Source: Penelope pileata
Lineage: Eukaryota; Chordata; Aves; Galliformes; Cracidae
DNA length: 64,000 nt
Direction: 5' to 3'
NCBI GenBank assembly: GCA_013396635.1
Contig: WBMW01005656.1
Span: 326,004-390,003 of the forward strand
The position numbers and the translations under genes are program-made. Numbering within the stretch: the stretch's first letter is position 1; the number at the start of each line of letters is the position of its first letter. The notes beneath the pieces are model-generated. The model made no database searches. It was not told the DNA's origin and saw only the letters and a list, made by a program, of their open reading frames with translations. Below, one piece after another: positions 1 to 11,012 of the stretch.

Positions 1-250
1 TCTTTTGGTGTTTCTGTATTCATCTTATCCACTGCCTTTGTGATTTTGTAAATCTCATTCATGATCACCCTCACCCTTCTGTCTGCAGATGAAAGAGACA
101 CAGCCTTTTTAGTTGCTCCTCAAAAGGCAGCTGCTCCAGCCCTTTAGTCGTTTGAGTTGCCTATTGCTTATTCCATCTCTCATATGTCCTCACTGAGATG
201 GAAACACTAGAATTTTCTGGACCACACAAGCTATGGGCACACAGAATTCT
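1..250 (-). repeat. Old CR1-like LINE 3' UTR remnant
   Basis: The plus strand resembles the reverse complement of an ancient amniote CR1-type LINE tail: the blocks around 45-75, 85-150 and 180-205 follow the order of that repeat (bone of 'TTTGTAAATCTCATTCATGA', 'CCTTTTTAGTTGCTCC', 'CTCACTGAGATGG'). The match is from memory of the repeat, not a search. It continues past the left edge of the window. It lies in a UPB1 intron. Confidence 0.45.
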
Positions 251-315
251 TATAAACCAGCAATTTTATGTTTTCTTTTACATTTCAGATGCCTGAGATT
301 TTCTTGGGTTTTTGA

Positions 316-720
316 TTACCACTCCACGCTAAGCAGGCAACTTTCAGTACCTCCACACATACACTTTTCCTGTGTCTGTTTCTGCAGATTTTGTTTAGAG
401 TATCTCTGTGAATGTTTGTCTTTCTTGATAGCTGTTAATAATGCCCTATCCTTCTCTTCCCAAGTGTCTTTTACAGGAATTGGTGCGTTTCTAACTGTAG
501 AGGAATGTTTGATATGATAAGACGAAGTTTGTGCCATATGGGAAATGAGATCTTCTAAGCCAACAATTGGCTCAAATTTCTTTAAGGAGTGTTCTGTGGA
601 TTTATCCTGTGATTTTCCTGGTGGTTCTTTCAAGCCTTCCGTTACTTTAGAGCAATTGTCATGTAGGAAATGTAAATAAGTAATAGCTATACACTGATAG
701 TACCTGGGCTGTTCGTGGAA
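316..720 (-). pseudogene. Antisense protein-like ORF, unidentified (possible decayed gene copy)
   Basis: In a UPB1 intron the minus strand is open for 134 codons (stop TAA at 316-318; upstream stop TAA at 721-723). The first ATG in frame lies well inside, and a TTG at 633-631 is the other possible start. The product is lysine-, serine- and glutamine-rich and looks like a disordered coding exon rather than a random ORF, with segments such as FEPIVGLEDLISHMAQTSSY and APIPVKDTWEEKDRALLTAI. The same frame upstream keeps a coding-like composition (SSEVLPKPEKIHF) but carries at least two stops, which would fit a degraded retrocopy. A single exon with acceptor CATGCAG (725-731 on the minus strand) is also possible. 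I do not recognise the family. Confidence 0.3.
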
Positions 721-1147
721 TTACTGCATGTCATTACATAACAGATGAAAGTAAAAGAATTCCTTGTTCTTTAAACAGAAATGTATCTTCTCTGGTTTTG
801 GTAAGACTTCAGAGGATTGTGATAATGTAGGAAAATTTTCTTATGTGGTGAAAGTACTAGGAGATGTGCCTAAAGTTTGGCAATTGGTGGATTGAGTTCA
901 AGCTTCTGTAGAAGTTTCTAGTGCTTCTAGTTTTCTGCGAAAGCCAGACAGTGCTTAGGGTGTGCTACGAGTGAAGGGAGGCAGAAAGGGGCTTGAATTT
1001 GACCTCAGTAGATCTTAGAGCCACTTTTTACTAAATACTCATTACACTGAAACTATATACTAAAGGAAAGGTGTTGTCCTTGCTTGTGGTCTCATGACTC
1101 TTGAAGTTGATGATCAGAAATTGTGACATGTCAAAGCAGTGTTGGAG

Positions 1148-1170
1148 TTGTTGTTGTTGTTGTTGTTGTT
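1148..1170 (+). repeat. (TTG)n microsatellite
   Basis: Seven TTG units and a partial eighth, followed by a T run, about 70 bases upstream of the UPB1 exon at 1241. Confidence 0.85.
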
Positions 1171-1240
1171 TTTGAGAAGTCCGCCTTTGGTTTTGGATTT
1201 ATTTATTTATTTGATTGTATTGTGTTTAATTTTTTCCTAG

Positions 1241-1410
1241 TCTACTTATTATATGGAAGGAAATACAGGACACCAAGTGTTTCAGACACAGTTTGGAACA
1301 ATTGCTGTGAATATCTGCTTTGGGCGCCATCACCCTCTGAACTGGCTCATGTACAGTTTGAATGGAGCAGAGATCATCTTTAACCCTTCAGCCACTATCG
1401 GAACGCTCAG
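1241..1410 (+). CDS. UPB1: UPB1 exon with the catalytic cysteine
   Basis: The acceptor is a pyrimidine-rich stretch ending TTTTTTCCTAG and the donor is CTCAG/GTGAGC. It encodes STYYMEGNTGH through NPSATIGTL and ends in phase 2. The TGC at 1316-1318 (NICFG) is the nitrilase-family nucleophile. GRHHPLNWLMY and GAEIIFNPSA form the conserved core that follows it. Earlier UPB1 exons are not found between 1 and 1240. Confidence 0.95.
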
Positions 1411-4400
1411 GTGAGCTACAAACTGCTTTAGGCTGTTTCACAATTTCTCAGTTAACTGAACTTCCAAGCTCCTTCCTGGAGCTCTAGGGACACTAGGAGA
1501 GGGCGCAGAACCAGAGATACCACCTCCCTATTCTGCCTTCATGGAGGAGGCTGCATTCTTCTCCATCTGCTGTTTTGGTCAGCCAGTCTGCTTGCAGTTG
1601 CTGATTCTCTTCAAGTACTTCAGTTGCACATCTGTAGGTGTTTGGTCTCTGAGATAGCCAGCATCCAGCTTGTCTTCTGAAAGCTAACAAGAGTTTATTT
1701 AGATCATCTACATGGTGTTTTTGTTTTATGATAGGCTGTAGTTTACATTCAGCTGGTTATGCATCCTTCACCTAGGAGCCAATAAGTATGGTACCAAACA
1801 GCAGTCTGCATTGTCTGTCATTGAAACTGCCTCTAGTAATTTTTGATGTGAAAGACAGGGTCTGACTTAGGTTGTGTAATATTTGAAAATGTCCTTTGAA
1901 AAGAGTTCAATGAATGCACAGTGCTTTTGGGGCATTTATATCACTGCTAGAATAATGTTTGTGATGTTTGTCTACTTACATCCCATTAAGAGGAGAGCAA
2001 ATAGAAATTACCCTCTCGTCATGCAGCACTTGATTGGTGCTCCGGGTGCTTCAGGCTCTCCTAATTATTGGCTTGCACTTGATTGTTTTTAAGCACATAA
2101 TTTTTATTGCAGGAAGAGGACTCTTGAGACCTATGTAGAAAACTGTCTCAGGGGGTAGTTTCTTGTCTATAGCCTTTTTTTTCCTGTTTTCTTTTGTGAA
2201 ATTGAAATTTGTAGGAGCTTTTCAATAAAATACCCTTTTCTTAAAAGGGCTGGCTGCCAGACTCAAAGCAATGGAGCAAAAAGGCAATAAACCAACTCCT
2301 TTCAATCAGTCCAATGACCTTCTCTTAAGGTTCTTGAGTCTGACTGGGAGATTAATGACAGTCAGACTCTTGCTCCTCGAGTACCTTGCACCTTGTCTTG
2401 GTACTCAGAATCTGACAGGTACATGCTGTCACAGGAGTACCCATAACGTATCACCTTTGTTTTGGAGCTCTAAGCAGTTCCAGACCCCCTGTTAACTAAT
2501 CTGATCACTGTGTATCAAACTATCTAGTAAAAAGAGGGCTGTTTCAGTTTTAAACATCAGTCAGAATTGAAGTATCTATTGGAAAATAGGTGGAGACTTG
2601 TAAAGGAGAAGGAATGTTTTTGTTCCTTATTTCTCAGTTCTTGGTTTTATGTAAATATGAGGAGATTTTGATTATATGAGCAGGTTCGGTTTCAGTAGCA
2701 GACTTTGGCTTTTTTGACAGAAAACGTACAGTGTTGCACAGTCATAATCTAAATGTAGCTCTGAGTAGACAGTGAATATTTGCCTCCTTTCCTGTGTGTT
2801 GCAGCGAGGCACTGTGGCCAATTGAAGCAAGAAATGCTGCCATAGCCAATCACTGCTTTACATGTCCCATCAACAGAGTGGGAACGGTACGTGTCTTCAT
2901 TTCATTTCGTAATTCGAGTATTTCAGCTTGAGTTAGTTCAAGGTGATGAATAGCACCTCTGCTGTGTAAGGCCCTTCTCTTGGTCTTTATAGTATGATTT
3001 GCAGATGAACGTTGGTACAGTTGCTGAGAGCTGCCTTGTTGCTGGCAGTCTGCTTTTTGTTGCAGCTGCTCCCTATTATGGAACTGCTTTCTTTGTAATA
3101 AGAACTCACCCCTTCTGCTAACTTCCCTAGTTTCTGTGGCAAAATGACTACTGTTTTAGTCAGAATGACTGAAAATGAAGCATATCCTCAAGTCAGTGGT
3201 GCCCAACTGGTTGGTGTTATCCAGGTATTACCTCTTTCTGGACACAGAGATTCTATAACCAGAAATAATGTTGCAAACAATAGGTCATTCTTGCATCCAA
3301 ATATCCTTAATGTGTGTTCCTTTATGAGGTTCTTTGCAAAAGTCCATACTTGGTCTTGCAGTTATGTGAATATTTTTGCTATTTGCTCTGATCTGTAAAA
3401 ATGTTTAATTAAATGTTTCTTCTTTTGCCCTTTTTAGAGTTATGATGAGACATGTTCCCAACAACAGGCAGGGTACAAAAATATATTGTTCTCTAGCCCA
3501 CCCATCATAGAAACGAGGCCCCTCTGCTGAATCCCTTTAGATAATCAGGAAAGCCTTATTAGATATATACAAACTTCCATACCAAAGATGGTAGACCAGC
3601 GAGGTTTTCTTGAATGAAATGGAACTATACTGCCACCTATAGATTCCTTCTTTTTTGCAGGAGTACTACAAAAATGCCTTTACTTCTGGGGATGGTGGAA
3701 AAGGTACGTTCAGAAATTGCATTCAGTGGTTGCTAATGACTCGTTCCATAAAGTCTGAAGAATGGTAGCTCTCTTACAAGTGTCTGTCCCATGGCAGCTA
3801 TATTAGCTAGTGGCTGCCATAATTAAGACTGCTGCTTTCTAAGTTGTAGAGGAGAAGCACTTCCTATTAAAGGTGGTGGTACCATGGTATGTGGTCACCA
3901 GAGGTTCTTCCCTGAAGTTCCTGTATACTTACAGAGGATTAAGCTTTGGAGTCAATGCAGCACTGTGGGACTGGAAGACAGAAATCCCACAAATTAACCT
4001 ATGTCAGTGCATGCATGACATTTTTTATATAGGATTAGCATTATTAACATTAATAGCACTAGCCTGCATCACCAGCCAAGGCATTTTGCCCTGTTTTGTA
4101 CACCTGTTGGAGGTTAAAGAAATGTTTATAATTACATGAAAGGGACTTAACATCAACACTTGAGTCACAGCTAGAGAAAAACTTAGGTCTGTAGGGTTTT
4201 CCACGGAGTAATAGTCTTGGCTAGTTCTGTTCTGTTTTTCATGACTTCCAAGTAAGGACTGATTGAGAGTATTGCAGGCAAAAAGAAACACTGATTACAA
4301 TCAATAGGTAAGAAAGAGGAAACAGTGTATGGTATTCCTGGTATTTTTCATAAACCTGGATGATAAGATGGGCTCTGAAAGTTACGTAAGTGCATGTTTT

Positions 4401-7251
4401 GCACCTACAAAGTCCATGATATCCCTTACATTGCAGTACAGCATATGTGGCTGATGTTTGGCACAATTTGGAGCTGTGCAGTATGAAGTACAGTTTTTTT
4501 CCTGCCTGAAATTTCCATGTTTTCACCTCTGGTGTTGCATTAAAAATTGAATGTGTGCCTCTCTGACTGTTTTGGAAGTTTATGATTTGACAATTAGCAT
4601 TCAATTAAATTCTTTCTTTCATTTTTTATTTATTGAGGCCTTTACTGTAGTGCAGAGGCTTAGTAATGGGAAAGCATAATAATGCATTATTTAAAAGCAG
4701 TGCAGTTAGTTTTTTCCCTATTTGATATATTTGAAAGCTGTGCTGTGCATGAAACATAACTAATGGTCAAACTTGCAGTTATCTTAGGATTGTGCTGATA
4801 ACTGCTCAGGTTTTCAGGCAACATCTCATTGCTTAAAGGACAACGAGTGAACAACCACAAGAAATGGAACCAAGTATTATGGGAAATTGCATGTGAAGTT
4901 GTGTAGTTATTTGCAAACATGACATGCTTATTAAAAATTTCTTTAAGCACATCATGACTTGGGCCACTTCTATGGCTCAAGTTACGTAGCTGCGCCGGAT
5001 GGCAGCAGGACCCCAGGACTCTCTCGCACTCAGGATGGACTTCTTGTTGTAGAGATGGATCTAAATCTTTGCAGGCAAGTCAGTGACAAATGGAATTTTA
5101 AGGTAAGCTGATTATAAAGAAACAGCCTGTTTTTAGTAACAATTTGTGTATGATATTAGAACAAACAAGCTTTCATAACAGTTACATAATGTTACAACAT
5201 TTTAAAGGCAGCCTTTCTTCAACAATCCACAACTTAAATAGTGGAACTAATCTGATATTGTGGAGGCTAAAGACGTACATGAATTCAGAAAGGGATTCTC
5301 AAATTCTGAGAAACTGGGACAACAGCTTTTAAATAAAAAGCTTAGCCTTTGCTCCTTAAGAGCAAAGAAGCTGGGAGGATCACTAGGGGAAATGTATGTG
5401 GTTATCACATGCATTATACCTAAGCATTTGCCAGTGAGCTGAGATGGCCCTTTCATCTGACCTCATATGGAAGGTCTTTTCATTCTTATGGACCTTTCTT
5501 GTCAGTTTTAATGAAATTTATATAAAAAAACACACTGATTATTGAATCTTATTATGCTTCTGAGAATTTTCAGTGCAAAATTCTTATGGTGATAACTGTC
5601 TGAATTTGGGGACATGCAGGTGCTACAGAGGAAAAAAGAAGCATAGCTTCTTTGAAGCATGCTGGCACGCTTTTGAATTTAGCTAAACCAGATGAAGGGC
5701 ACTGCAAGCCTCTCTACATGGCTTTAACAAGGTTTAAGTGTTACTAGTATTATTTTTGAGTTCTCAGCCAAAGCTAACCTGCATCATCTGTCCTGAGGGC
5801 AGAACCTGTGGTACTTTCTCCAGCAGCAGTGCTGGTTTAAGTAGATGCCGCCTCAAAAACCAAAATGCCCTCTAGTTTCTGCTTTTAATCTGATCACATT
5901 TACAACAGGCCCTACAGATAATCTGTTGGTACAAGTAAGGCATGGCACAAGCAAAAGGAGAAAAGAGGGGCAACTCCTGAAACAGGCTTTGATGAAGAAA
6001 ACCTCCAGCTCACCTCTGTTGAGGCAAATCTTTCATTCTAGGCCTCAATACTGGTAGAAATGAGAATTCTTTCCTGTCTGCTCTTAAAATCAGCATGATT
6101 TGAATCCTAACAAGAAGTAAATTAGAATTCCTGGCTAGGAACAATCACGATGTATGTAATTGAACTGTTGTGCTCACAGCACGTTAAGAGTTTTCTGTTG
6201 ATGGTGTACATGGCTACTGTTGGTCTTTGGGCACATAAGGCATAGCTGTGGCTTTTGTTGGTATGACAGGGGATATCTGTCTAAATTTCCTCTCATTTGT
6301 GGCCGAGACAGAGGTAGCTGTCTGATATGAGGGGAATGAGAAAGTACGAAGTCCTTTTTTATCCACTGCAGAAAACCTTTTGTAGCAAGTGGGGACCTAT
6401 TTAACTTGTTCCAATATCTGCTGTTTGCACCCAATGACACCTAGAAGGGGCATTGGTGGAATGTCACTGTAAAGCTTAACAGCAGCAGAACAGTTACACA
6501 GATTGTCCTCATTACACGCTGGCAAGAAAGAAGCAGTTCACCTCTCGGAATGTTGCGGACTGTGCACTTGGGAAGAGGATAGCAGAGTAAAGTGCTGTGT
6601 ATCCTGGCTTACTGCATCACCCAAAGCAATGACAATATTTCATGCTGTTAATGGATAAAGTGAGTGCAAACCAAATCCCCTCAGTGACACGTATACAGGC
6701 TTACTGCTGGCAGGAGGGCTGATCAGTTGTCAAGGACATAACATGAAAACATAACTACAGGTACACTCCTTTTTCTATCACTGACATAGCTGACTTAAAA
6801 GTGAATTTTGCTGATGAGTAAAAAAGCAAGCCTAGTTTTCACACTGAACATTAAGCTATCCAGGATGTTAGAAGATAGCCTAAAGTAACTGTAAAAGTGA
6901 AGGACTTTCACTTTTTAGAGTGGAAGTGCACTTCTGCTCTTCTTTGGGATGGAAGTCTGGCTCTAGGCAACACAAAGCGAGTTTTTTTCTAAAAGCATTA
7001 AAGTTTGTGCTAATACACTGGAGGGTGTGTTTTTTGACTGAATTATCATTGTACTCTTTGAGGCAGTTAAATAATCTGCCTACATTAAAAAAAAAAGTGG
7101 GTTTTACTATTTCCCACTGCAGTACTTTAATCCCTAACAGAACTGAAGCTTTGATTTTCTTTTCCAGATGACTGGTAGATACGAAATGTATGCAGACGAG
7201 CTCGCTGAAGCAGTCCAGCCTTTTTTTACCCCCAATATAATCAGAGAGTAA
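1241..7251 (+). CDS. UPB1: UPB1, beta-ureidopropionase, C-terminal five coding exons (gene truncated at window start)
   Basis: Five plus-strand exons join in frame: 1241-1410, 2805-2886, 3661-3703, 4948-5102 and 7168-7251 (stop TAA). All have AG/GT borders and matching phases (2, 0, 1, 0). The joined 177 residues match the C-terminal half of vertebrate UPB1 as I know it, including AVNICFGRHHPLNWL, EARNAAIANHCFTC, GSSYVAAPDGSRTPGLSR and the final MTGRYEMYADELAEAV. UPB1 is a cytosolic nitrilase-superfamily amidohydrolase. It hydrolyses N-carbamoyl-beta-alanine and N-carbamoyl-beta-aminoisobutyrate to the beta-amino acid, CO2 and ammonia, the third and last step of uracil/thymine catabolism. The cysteine in NICFG is the family nucleophile; the catalytic Glu and Lys should be encoded upstream of the window. 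No frameshift or stop is seen. The protein ends in FFTPNIIRE, where human ends in a similar TIVKE tail. Confidence 0.95.
2805..2886 (+). CDS. UPB1: UPB1 exon (SEALWPIEARNAAIANHCFTC)
   Basis: The 82-base exon completes the split serine codon and encodes EALWPIEARNAAIANHCFTC followed by PINRVGT. This is the conserved nitrilase segment after the nucleophile loop. Acceptor TTGCAG, donor ACG/GTACGT, ends in phase 0. Confidence 0.94.
3661..3703 (+). CDS. UPB1: UPB1 short exon (EYYKNAFTSGDGGK)
   Basis: A 43-base exon behind a strong polypyrimidine acceptor (TTCTTTTTTGCAG) with donor AAAAG/GTACGT. It encodes EYYKNAFTSGDGGK. FTSGDG is shared with mammalian UPB1, while the first residues have diverged. 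It ends in phase 1. Confidence 0.9.
4948..5102 (+). CDS. UPB1: UPB1 exon (FYGSSYVAAPDGSRTPGLSR)
   Basis: This 155-base exon starts after TTTCTTTAAG and ends AAG/GTAAGC. It encodes AHHDLGHFYGSSYVAAPDGS, then RTPGLSRTQDGLLVVEMDLN and LCRQVSDKWNFK. These are the substrate-loop and beta-strand segments typical of the enzyme. The G carried over from the previous exon completes the first alanine codon. Confidence 0.94.
7168..7251 (+). CDS. UPB1: UPB1 terminal coding exon
   Basis: Acceptor TTTTCCAG. It encodes MTGRYEMYADELAEAVQPFF and TPNIIRE, then TAA at 7249-7251. The MTGRYEMY start of the last exon is shared with mammalian UPB1. Confidence 0.93.
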   Translation: MTGRYEMYADELAEAVQPFFTPNIIRE

Positions 7252-8350
7252 GAGAGATCATCTCAATACAATCAAATGTTACGTGATAAATGAAAAGGTA
7301 CTGCTCTGTGATAGATTTACTGTGAATTACAAGTTGTTATTTTCACGTTATTTTAATTTTCTGTAACCAGTTTTTAAATAGTAGGGTTCAAAACTGTGTT
7401 AAGTAAAATGATTTAAAAATGGCTTCTTGTTTGTTTGTTTTTTCATTTACACTAATGATTCCACACTTTTGTTCTTTGCTAGAAATATATTCAGTTGTGA
7501 ATACATTGGTATAAAATGATGATGGTATTTACTCAGTGTTGTGTACAGGGATATATAGTTTGATGGAGAGGTTGAATTCAGAGGAGATAACAATTTTTAC
7601 ATTCTACCCAAATGCATACTTTAGGGAGAAAGGAGACATAAATTTTTTATTTTTTTTTTAATTGCCAACTATTTAGTGCAGTTCTGCTAGAGCTAAGAAG
7701 TGTTCCAGACACATCCTAGTTGTTTGAAGATCTGTGTCCTGTAAAGCAGGTTCTTTTGGTTCGTTTTGTTTCTCCTTACACTATGCATGTCAACCACAGT
7801 TGGACCACTGCTTGGATGGGCTCCTTCTTCAGGGTCCAAAAGAAAGGAAACAGATGCTTGCAACATCTCCAGAAGCTCAGTGCTGTGTTGTGAGACAAAA
7901 ATGAAAGCACTGGCTAAAGCACAAGCAAGGCTAGTGCAGTGGTGTATTTTCCTTTGTGAACAGAGAGCCACAGAGATGCTGATAGGAATCATGTTGGACT
8001 GGATCACGAAAACCACTTCCCTGGAGCTGCACTGCAGTAGGATACTCAGTGGTGGGGAAGTGCCAGGAACAGCTGCTGAAGGCAGATAGTAACAGTGCAT
8101 GGACTCTCCTATGCTCTTAGTGTAAACTGAAAGTTCATTTTGTAGAGCTCAAGTGATACAGTAGGTGTTCAGGAAGTACAGGAGTACAATTTACAGCTGG
8201 GCAATTACGAATTTATAGCTGAAACAAATATTTGACCTTCTAAAAAAATTCCAGATTACAATTTAAGCTGTGCTATTTCTGGTTAAGTATATAATATGTT
8301 CTCCAAATAATTGGCAACATTTTTCATAATAAACCAGTAAATAAATGCAC
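7252..8350 (+). other. UPB1: Probable UPB1 3' UTR
   Basis: AT-rich sequence runs from the UPB1 stop to a pair of AATAAA hexamers at 8328-8333 and 8340-8345, and no convincing ORF interrupts it. The ORFs at about 7.7-8.1 kb on both strands have no recognisable protein features. The 3' end is inferred from the hexamers alone. Confidence 0.5.
8328..8345 (+). terminator. Candidate UPB1 poly(A) signals (two AATAAA)
   Basis: Two canonical AATAAA hexamers (8328-8333 and 8340-8345) lie about 1.1 kb downstream of the UPB1 stop. They sit just before the oppositely oriented signal assigned to GUCD1. Confidence 0.5.
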
Positions 8351-8384
8351 TGCTACATCATGCTACAGGGTTATCCGTGACTTT

Positions 8385-10920
8385 AGACCTTTATTGAGAA
8401 TGGCTTAATTACAAATAAAAATATATTTATGTATAAAATCCCTGTATGTAAAATACCCCCTCCTTTGCTATGGACATCGTGAAGGAAACAAAGTGACTAC
8501 ACATTTTCAGAGTGAGTATTTTGATGGATAATCTTACCATGGAAAACAGTGTTTCAGAAAATGCCCTGTTCTCAATGCTTGGCCAGTGAGTTTCTTTTTG
8601 ACCTGAATGCATGTCACGTAAATAGTCATCTTTTTGCTTTTCTTCTGCTACTTTCTTGTATTTTCATCCCTCATTACTATATTCCATTTGGCCATTAGAT
8701 GGGAGGAGCTCTCGTTTCTTCTGAATTAACTGAAACAGCTTTGGTTCTTTATCTTTCAGTTCTGTACATTTCAGACCACTCAGCATGCCCTTAAGTTCAT
8801 GTTTTATGTATAGGCTTGAGAGTCACACATGGAGGCTAATGTCAATTACAAGTCTTTTGTAATTTTTTTTTTTTTTAGCTAACCAAGCCGGCTCTAACAT
8901 AATAAATTCTGTGGCAGTTCAATGCTACTGAATGAACTACCAAACAGAAAACGGCTGGGTTAAGAAACTAAGTACTTTTATCAACCTGTAATGTACACAG
9001 CTGTTAATTATTAACATAGCTAATACAATCTTTCTAAGTCAAACATAGTGAATTTGTACTTGGACATAAAATTTCCCAGACCAGTAGCCTTCCAGTGACT
9101 TATTTTGGAGGGATCAAAAGGCATTATCTACGGTAGGCTTTGTTCATTTTCTGGGTTTCTACTAGCTTAGTGGTTCTGCTGCTCAGAAATCACATCCCAA
9201 GTTTTGTTCACTTCACATGTACAGCTGCCAGAATGTAATCCAGCTTCACTCCTGATAAGCAGAATCAGATGCACCAAAATGTTAACGTGTATTTTTTTTT
9301 CAGAGCTTTCCAAAGGCTACTACTGCATTTTATATATCTGTTACTATTTTTAGCCTGTGTACATAGGAGTACTTTTGATTCTACTATGCATATTTACTGA
9401 ATGCCTTCCAGATACTTTACAGTAAGTCAGTAACTGGTAAAAGATGGTTTTGCCTAGAAATTTTATCATGCTGAAAGTAGATTCCTATTTATTTCTACAT
9501 ATTTATTTTTAATTTTATTGTTATTTCACACAGTTCCACAACTTGAACAGTTCTTTCCCTAAAACCACACCAAAGGTGTGAGATCTCTGTCCTCAGTGCA
9601 GAACAAAATTGTGCCAGCTGTACATGAGTACTAACAATTTTATCTACCCACTCTAACATAGGAAAGACTGGAGATCAAGACATGTCAGAAATTGTGATGG
9701 ACAAACCTGAAGTAGGTGGCTACTTCCTCCACTTTTACAGTGCTCCTCAGCAAAGTAACTAAACTCAGGTAATAAACAAAAGGATTATGAGTGGGCTGCT
9801 AACAATCTCACTTGAGAATGTCTGAACAGAACTCCAACTTAACCCAGATGCAGCTGTAGCACAAGAAAAGCTAGAGTTTCTGGGTTTTTTTAATACAGCA
9901 AAAAGAAGCTTGTATTCCCCGTTTTCTTAAATGATTTAAGCTCTTCTTAAGAGGTCACTAAATGAACACGGATAGCCAAGGTTGGCTTAAATTATGAGTC
10001 AGCATTTTAATTGTAATTCAGTGCATCCCATCAGTTAAAATTTGCACATAAAATGTACACCATTAGTGTGTGGATGATTTCTGTATTTGCTTAATACATT
10101 TGTAGTTAGACTGGGTGCATCAGAAACTGGCATATACGGGTGCCATAATGTTCAGAGGTTTTTGCAAAGTGCAGTAAAGATTCCTAGGTCCTCACTTAAA
10201 CTGTAGGGGTAATACAGAGCTCTGGGCAGTTGTCTGAGAACATTTAGCCACAAGAGATGGAGTTTGTAGTGCAAGGGCACAATCCCAGTAACTGCTATTC
10301 ACAACTTAGTCTAGTGGTCTAAATGCTAAAAGTGCATAAGGTGAATTTTGTACATGGGAAGTTTCCTTGAGTAAATGTTTCATTCCTATAATACTGATAA
10401 GCCAACAAGGCATTTTCATTATTTGAAGATAAGGTTGTTTACATTAGTATTTCTTCCTTTCACAATACCCTGCTGAACCTCAGATCCCTAGATTTAGGAT
10501 GAGGATCAGGCCCTGATGCTTTGAAAGAGAGAGAAACAGGTATTTTTTATTTCTTTTTTCTGTTTTTGTTTACCTAAACCTATGCATGTATTACCAAGTG
10601 TTAAAGTTCATAAATTTGGTGCTTTGCTTTCCTCATGCCTTTAATTTGAAAATAAGCTCAAAGTGAACAGGTTTTGGGCCTGTATTTTAAAAATGAGGGG
10701 AAAAAAAGTGTGACGTACATTGCAAAATCAGAGATTTCATCAGGAATAAAAAGATAAAAGACAGCACTGCAATACAGTCCTATCAATGTCTATAAAGCCT
10801 CCCTTGTTTAAGATCCCACTGCAGTTCAGCAGCAAGGTCTCTGCAGGGGGTGTCCTGAGACAAGCAGCCAGCTGCCATGCAGGCTGCACCAGAAAGGACC
10901 AGAAGTATCAGGTGTGGATG
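8385..10920 (-). other. GUCD1: Probable GUCD1 3' UTR
   Basis: About 2.5 kb of AT-rich sequence with no supported coding exon on either strand runs from the GUCD1 stop to a minus-strand AATAAA at 8390-8395. Its length is plausible for a GUCD1 mRNA, but part could be intergenic. A poly-T run (about 8866-8878) and short A/T-rich tracts are the only other structure seen. Confidence 0.4.
8390..8395 (-). terminator. Candidate GUCD1 poly(A) signal
   Basis: TTTATT on the plus strand is AATAAA on the minus strand, in the context CTCAATAAAGGTC. It lies 45 bp beyond the last UPB1 hexamer on the opposite strand, so the two transcripts would meet or slightly overlap. Confidence 0.45.
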
Positions 10921-11012
10921 TCAGCTATCTGTGTAGATGAACAGAATATCCTCATCTGTGCCGTAACTTGTCCTGGCTTCTTCAAAGTTACTGATGCTGG
11001 TGCAGCATGTCC
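10921..11012 (-). CDS. GUCD1: GUCD1 terminal coding exon
   Basis: Acceptor TTCCTTTGCAG. It encodes TCCTSISNFEEARTSYGTDE and DILFIYTDS, then TGA. The C bases left by the previous exon and GG here form the Arg codon after YAD. The end matches the mammalian protein (YGTDEDILF then DS). Confidence 0.95.
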
